DNA from: Chrysemys picta bellii
Taxonomy: Eukaryota > Chordata > Testudines > Emydidae
NCBI RefSeq assembly: GCF_011386835.1
Contig: NC_088801.1
Location: forward strand, 22,864,824-22,928,823
DNA: 64,000 nucleotides
Direction of reading: 5' to 3'
Shown here: positions 58,800 to 64,000 of the stretch, piece after piece
How positions within the stretch are numbered: position 1 is the first letter of the stretch
Layout: every line of letters begins with the position of its first letter
Program-made: the position numbers and the translations under genes
The notes under the pieces: generated by a model
The model's input: the letters and a program-made list of their open reading frames with translations, nothing else
The model's database searches: none
Told to the model about the DNA's origin: nothing

Positions 58800-61479
58800 G
58801 GGTAGGATGGGCGTTGGGATAGACTGGGAGGCCTCGAATTACTGGCTAGTTGAGTTGATTTAATTTTGTTTGTGGGTGGGAGAAAGATTTTGCTACTGGG
58901 TTATTCCTATGGCAATTATCATTCTAAACAATTGTCTGGATCCTAACACTTTGACTAGGTGCTGTTGTTTCCTATGAGGAAGAGGTGGAGATGTAGCTGT
59001 CTTGTGAAGGAGATGGAACTGGTGCTCCAGTGCTGTCATCTCTACTTTAACTCCTGGAAACGCATTTGGTTTGGATTGGACAGCTAATGAGGCACATGCC
59101 ATAAACTGAAGTACTTTGTCCATGCTTAGCCATATGGATTAAACACTAGCCACATTGGGCCTGGCTAGCCTAAACTTCAACGATATTAACAGTGCCCACA
59201 ACCAGATCCAGCAAAAGAGAGGAGAATGGAAGTTCTCTAGGAAGCATTCATAGATAGACAAAATCTTCCAATTGAGCACTTATATTTTAAGGGCAAAATT
59301 TGGTCTTTAGAGCATTTTAAAAGGTTTTAAGGAGGAAAAATGGGTTGTAGTTATTTCAGATATTAAATTGTGTTCCATAAAGTAGAGTAATGTTATTTTT
59401 TTAAATGCCGTTCCAGTTAAATCAAAGAGCTGGCATGTGTACATGAGGTCTGTGTTTGGTAGTTTTTTCCCTTTGTCATAAACCTTGTTGATTTAAAAAG
59501 TGAACAAAGATGAATCAGGTGGTAAATATATTCATGCAATCATTTTCATTAATAAGACATTATAAATAATAGAGGGAAGGTTTTAAGTGTATAATTTTCT
59601 GTAACACAATTGAGATTTTTCCACATCTTCAGCAGTAAGTTAATTAGAATCACCTGCATTTTCTTGGGCGGACACCAAATGGATTGCAAACAAAAACAGA
59701 TTAAAATAGCTGTAGCTCATGGCATACAGATGACAAGATTCACAAAGAGGACAATCAGGCAATGAAAACCTCCTTTCTTTCAAACATTTTTAAAGGAAAT
59801 TCAGCTCCTGTGATTCCTCTGTAAAAAGACGTTTGTAAGTGTTTCACTGAAAGACTAGAATGGCTTTGTTTCTGATCCCATGATGAGTGAAAGAAATGTT
59901 TAAGAAAGATCACTTTACAGAGAGATTCAGAATGAAATGTGATGACTGTGATTCAAGCCAAGCCAAAAATTACAGCTCAGAATTAAAGGGGATGGACGTG
60001 GCTTGGGAATCTATTTTCCCACATTCCTCAATCTCAATCATCCCAGCCAATGTTTAAGAGAAAATGCAGTGGAAAACAATGAGGTCACTTTGTTTAGCTA
60101 CAAAAAAAAACGAGGATAAAAAGATGGCAAGAATATGTATTAGTGGCAACTGCATTTTTACAGTCAACATACTGCATGCTTGATGTAACTTTGATGACAC
60201 ATTCTAAACAAATATCTTCAAAGTTTAGTTTTCTTGTTTGTCACAGTGAACCTTCTGAATAAGTCTTGCTGTTCCTGTACTAAAACGACAAACTTCTTGG
60301 ACATTAAAAACAGTGCTATACAATTGAGGGGAAGATTAAGCAAACTTGATTTAGGTATTTAACTGTAATGCTGTATGATGATGAGCTGAGTACTAGTTAA
60401 ATAGCACTCAGATTTTGTACTGTTGTTGATCTTATTCCATTGTACAAATATGTCTAAGTAAACAATCTGCCACCAAGTGATATGAAAAGGAACAAAGTAA
60501 ATTACATGACACTTTTATGGACTGAAACACAAAAATACATCAGTTCAAAGGAAAATAATATTGACAAGATTATTGAAATGGTATAGATTGCATACAAACT
60601 CTTCATTACTTAATTCAGGTGTTGCAATCATTCCCATTTGAGGATGTTCATTTATTGGGTTCCCTACTTTGATTTTTAAACATGTAGTAAGAGATTTGGC
60701 TGGCACTGTTGGTAGTGAGCAAGGAGTCTATAAAGAGAAGGGAGAAGAGAAGAGAAGGGAGAATTATCTAGAACCAGAAAGTGAAAGCTTTCAAAGTTCA
60801 AAGTTTATTAAATGTTTCAAAAGTATATGTGCTGTGTGTGCATGGTGGGAAGAGAGGAGGCACAAGCTAAAAACGATTAAAATCCAGATCCAGACACCTG
60901 AGTTTTCCGTCGTGGATAAGTCAAAGTTTTGGAACAATTTCTCCAGTGTCTAAAATACAAAGAGTTCTCAATCAGATTTCCATCTCCTTTTGTTGCACCT
61001 TTTATTTATCACTGCAAGGAAAATCTGACTCTCTCTTCATGTTGGAATGCTACTATATCTCTCTGATCATGTCAGACAATATTGATAAAATACAAAATCA
61101 CGTTCCACACTTGTATGTCTTTCAAGCAGAGTGACAAAGGCTTGTCTCGTTTCCTGAAGTGTTTCACCAAACCCTCACACCGAGATCAACCTTTGGGATG
61201 CCTGGATGGCCAGTTGTTGTTGGGTTATTTGGGGTTGTTGTTTTTTTGTTTGGTTGGGGTTTTGTTTGTTTTATATTTTTTAATGTGAAATTTTCCTGAA
61301 GCATGCATGATCTGTGTCAGCTATAGGATTGGGCCTATAAGATAGCCCTATGCAGGCACAAAGGGGCTGTAAAACAGTATGACCACTCCACTCCCCAAGA
61401 AAGTCCCCTTGCAGAAAGAGTCCCTGGTCAGTTTGGTCCTATACAGAGAATCAGAAGGCTGCTATGAAGTAGGGAAGCT
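58800..61479. other. Unrecognised intron-like sequence
   Basis: AT-rich, with no exon or named repeat seen. A T/G-rich run (GTTG and TTTG words) occupies about 61214-61275. A 94-codon + frame (60669-60953) has no recognisable domain. Confidence 0.4.
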
Positions 61480-64000
61480 CAGGAAAATGTAGAATTTGAA
61501 ATTCAATAACTGAACATCTTTATTCAAAAGTCAAAATTCAGGATGGTTACACTATAATCAATATTCCCCTGCTTACAGAAGGAAATGTGGTTCGTGGCGC
61601 TCAACATGAAGGATGCATATTTTCATAGATTCATAGATTCTAGGACTGGAAGGGACCTCGAGAGGTCATCGAGTCCAGTCCCCTGCCCGCATGGCAGGAT
61701 CAAATACTGTCTAGACCATACCTGATAGACATTTATCTAACCTACTCTTAAATATCTCCAGAGATGGAGATTCCACAACCTCCTTAGGCAATTTATTCCA
61801 GTGTTTAACCACCCTGACAGTTAGGAACTTTTTCCTGATGTCCAACCTAGACCTCCTTTGCTGCAGTTTAAGCCCATTGCTTCTTGTTCTTTCCTTAGAG
61901 GCTAAGGTGAACAAGTTTTCTCCCTCCTCCTTATGACATCCTTTTAGATACCTGAAAACTGCTATCATGTCCCCTCTCAGTCTTTTCCAAACTAAATAAA
62001 CCCAATTCTTTCAGCCTTCCTTCATAGGTCATGTTCTCAAGACCTTTAATCGTTCTTGTTGCTCTTCTCTGGACCCTTTCCAATTTCTCCACATCTTTCT
62101 TGAAAAGTTTGAGCACATTCTTTGCCTTTGCCTTTCTAATCTTGCCTCTGCATTTCTGTGTTGTTTGCTTATATTCATCCTTTGTAATCTGTCGTATTTT
62201 CCATTTTTTATATGACTCCTTTTTATTTTTTAGATCATGCAAGATCTCGTGGTTAAGCCAAGGTGGTCTTTTGCCACATTTTCTATCTTTCCTAACCAGC
62301 GGAATAGCTTGCTTTTGGGCCCTTAATAGTGTCCCTTTGAAAAACTGCAAATTCTCCTCAGTTGTTTTGCCCCTCAGTCTTGGTTCTCATGGGACCTTAC
62401 CTATCAGTGCTCTGAGCTTACCAAAATCTGCCTTCCTGAAATCCATTGTCTCTATTTTGCTGTTCTCCCTTCTACCCTTCCTTAGAATTGCAACCTCTAT
62501 GATTTCATGATCACTTTCACCCAAGCTGCCTTCTACTTTCAAATTCTCGACGAGTTCCTCCCTATTTGTTAAAATCAAGTCTAGAACAGCTTCCCCCCTA
62601 GTAGCTTTTGAAATAAAAAGTTGTCTGCAATGCAGTCCAAGAATTTGTTGGATAGTCTGTGCCCCACTGTGTTATTTTCCCAACATATATCCGGATAGTT
62701 GAAGTCCCCCATCACCACCAAATCTTAGGCTTTGGATGATTTTGTTAGTTGTTTAAAAAAAGCCTCATCCACCTCTTCCACCTGGTTAGGTGGCCTGTAG
62801 TAGACTCCTAGCATGACATCACCCTGGTTTTTTACCCCTTTTAGCCTAACCCAGAGACTCTCAACACTTCCATCTCCTATGTCCATCTCTACCTCAGTCC
62901 AAGTGTGTACATTTTTAATATATAAGGCAACACCTCCTCCCTTTTCCCCCTGTCTATCCTTCCTGAACAAGCTGTACCCATCCACACCAACATTCCAATC
63001 ATGTGTATTATCCCACCAAGTTTCATTGATGCCAACAATGTCATAGTTGTATTTATTTATTAGCATTTCCAGTTCTTCCTGCTTATTACCCATACTTCTC
63101 GTATTTGTATATAGGCATCTAAGATACTGGTTTGATCTTTCCTCCCAGTTTTGTCCTGACCCTCCTTTCTCTCTGACAATATAGCCCATACTCCCTCTCG
63201 TTTCTGACCCATCTCCCAGGTCTCCATGTTCCCCACTTACCTGTGGGCTTTGCTCACCTGTCCCCATCGAACCTAGTTTAAAGCCCTCCTCACTAGGTTA
63301 GCCAGTCTGTGTCCAAATAGGGTCATGTAGATACTCATCTTCCCCACATAAAGTTTCCTCAGTTCCTGGTAGGTCAGGAACACGGCCAGTTCAGAGTCCT
63401 TCCCTTTGGATTGGCAAAAACATCCAGGGTATTCACAAAGGTTTTCTATATGGTGGTAGCCGTAATGAGATGTCATGGCTACACAGTCTTCCCATACTTG
63501 GATGACTAGCTCCTAACAGGTTGTTCCAACCACAAGGTCAGCTCAGCAACTTTGTTCCTGCTCCATCTTTTAACAGTGTAGGGTATCAATGTGAACAAAG
63601 AAAAATCCATTTTGAGCCCCACATGGATGATAAATTTTATTAAAGCAACACTGGACTCAATTTCAGCAAGACCTTTCCTCGCCACAGAAAGATTTCAATC
63701 AATGAGCAATGTGAGGACACAGGTTACTCGCAAACCAAAAATTATAGTCAAAGTACACCTTTCTCTACTAGGCCACATGATCTCATGTACTTATGTGACA
63801 TCATTCACCACACTTCCTCTACCCTGCTGACAGGCCTGGCTTCGGTCTGTTTACACAGCAGACAGGAGCCACATGAACAGCGAAGTGACTGTTCCTACCA
63901 AGGTCATTGCTTCTCTCACATGGTGGTTGAACCCATAACGAGTGGGATTGGGAGTACGCTTCAACACTCCAACCCCTAGTGTCACCATAACATTCCTTCT
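61480..64000 (+). mobile_element. DIRS-like retrotransposon copy 3 (runs off the window), split by CR1
   Basis: The left piece (to 61626) carries RT sequence NIFIQKSKFRMVTL and VALNMKDAYFH. After the CR1 insertion the same frame resumes at 63327 with VDTHLPHIKFP, then FRVLPFGLAKTSRVFTK and an intact catalytic box YLDD at 63495-63506, followed by a stop. INVNKEKSILSP and the thumb region continue (63591-63700), then a recombinase-distal or RNase H start to the window edge. Of the three DIRS copies, this one keeps the catalytic box. Stops elsewhere make it non-functional. Confidence 0.75.
61624..63326 (-). mobile_element. CR1 LINE copy inserted in DIRS copy 3; RT core deleted
   Basis: The minus-strand element runs from about 63326 to a 3' end in CATAGATTCATAGATTC at 61624. 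It encodes an APE-type endonuclease (62725-63267; YTNTRSMGNKQEELEMLI, GINETWWDNTHDWNV, KGGGVALYIKN). It also encodes the pre-RT region (62110-62350; [20 protein letters not shown]) and the C-terminal end (61711-61968; VVKHWNKLPKEVVESPS). In the frame 61931-62350 the pre-RT helix [11 protein letters not shown] passes directly into [20 protein letters not shown], skipping the whole RT catalytic region. It cannot retrotranspose by itself. The host frame shares a CAT at both junctions. Confidence 0.88.

Noticed and set aside
62031..62510. A 159-codon + strand open frame.
   Set aside because: It is the antisense shadow of the CR1 ORF2 on the minus strand.
39144..64000. A following ARHGAP exon with the arginine-finger GIYR motif.
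   Set aside because: I looked for it by eye and did not find it. It is probably beyond the window, but a diverged short exon could be missed.

Overview
This window looks like intronic DNA from a vertebrate nuclear genome, most likely a turtle (cryptodire). The bulk is AT-rich single-copy or old repeat sequence with no continuous coding. The repeats present together point to Testudines: CR1 LINEs with a 3' end in short CATAGATT/CATAGAAT repeats, a tRNA-derived tortoise-type SINE whose tail resembles CR1, DIRS-like elements, a Ty3/Gypsy element, a Penelope-like element with a GIY-YIG domain and hammerhead-like termini, PIF/Harbinger-type MITEs (3-bp TWA duplications), hAT MITEs (8-bp duplications), and old MIR/CORE-SINE copies. 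A crocodilian or other reptile is the alternative. The species cannot be fixed from the sequence alone.

The only host gene I can support is a Rho GTPase-activating protein on the + strand, most likely ARHGAP15. Two exons are visible: 28671-28793 (linker before the RhoGAP domain) and 39045-39143 (start of the RhoGAP domain). Both junctions of the 10.25-kb intron between them are in phase 1. The exon with the catalytic arginine finger was not found in the window, so most or all of the 64 kb is probably ARHGAP15 intron.

Layout. 0.4-1.7 kb: minus-strand remnant of a Harbinger-type Myb/SANT gene. 4.07-4.94 kb: 5'-truncated Penelope-like element with an 11-bp duplication. 8.1-14.3 kb: Harbinger-type and hAT MITEs, an LTR-like repeat, a CR1 tail and a MIR. 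16.8-22.6 kb: DIRS copy 1, split by a solo-LTR-like insertion that itself carries a palindromic hAT composite. 22.9-25.9 kb: degenerate Gypsy element that has lost RT/RNase H and carries a MITE. 28.7-39.1 kb: the two exons and their intron. 43.07-44.82 kb: CR1 copy with a SINE inside. 51.57-54.0 kb: DIRS copy 2, its RNase H region cut by a head-to-head 213-bp Penelope-derived foldback. 55.6-56.3 kb: hAT-like element with a GC-rich core. 61.5-64 kb: DIRS copy 3, split by a CR1 that has lost its RT core.

None of the transposons looks intact. I saw no tRNA or rRNA gene, CRISPR array or bacterial feature. The most interesting material is the nested-insertion stratigraphy, the hammerhead-like Penelope termini with altered cores, the composite hAT palindrome, and pairs of MITEs that share a core but differ at their ends. 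I did not find a clearly new biological system.
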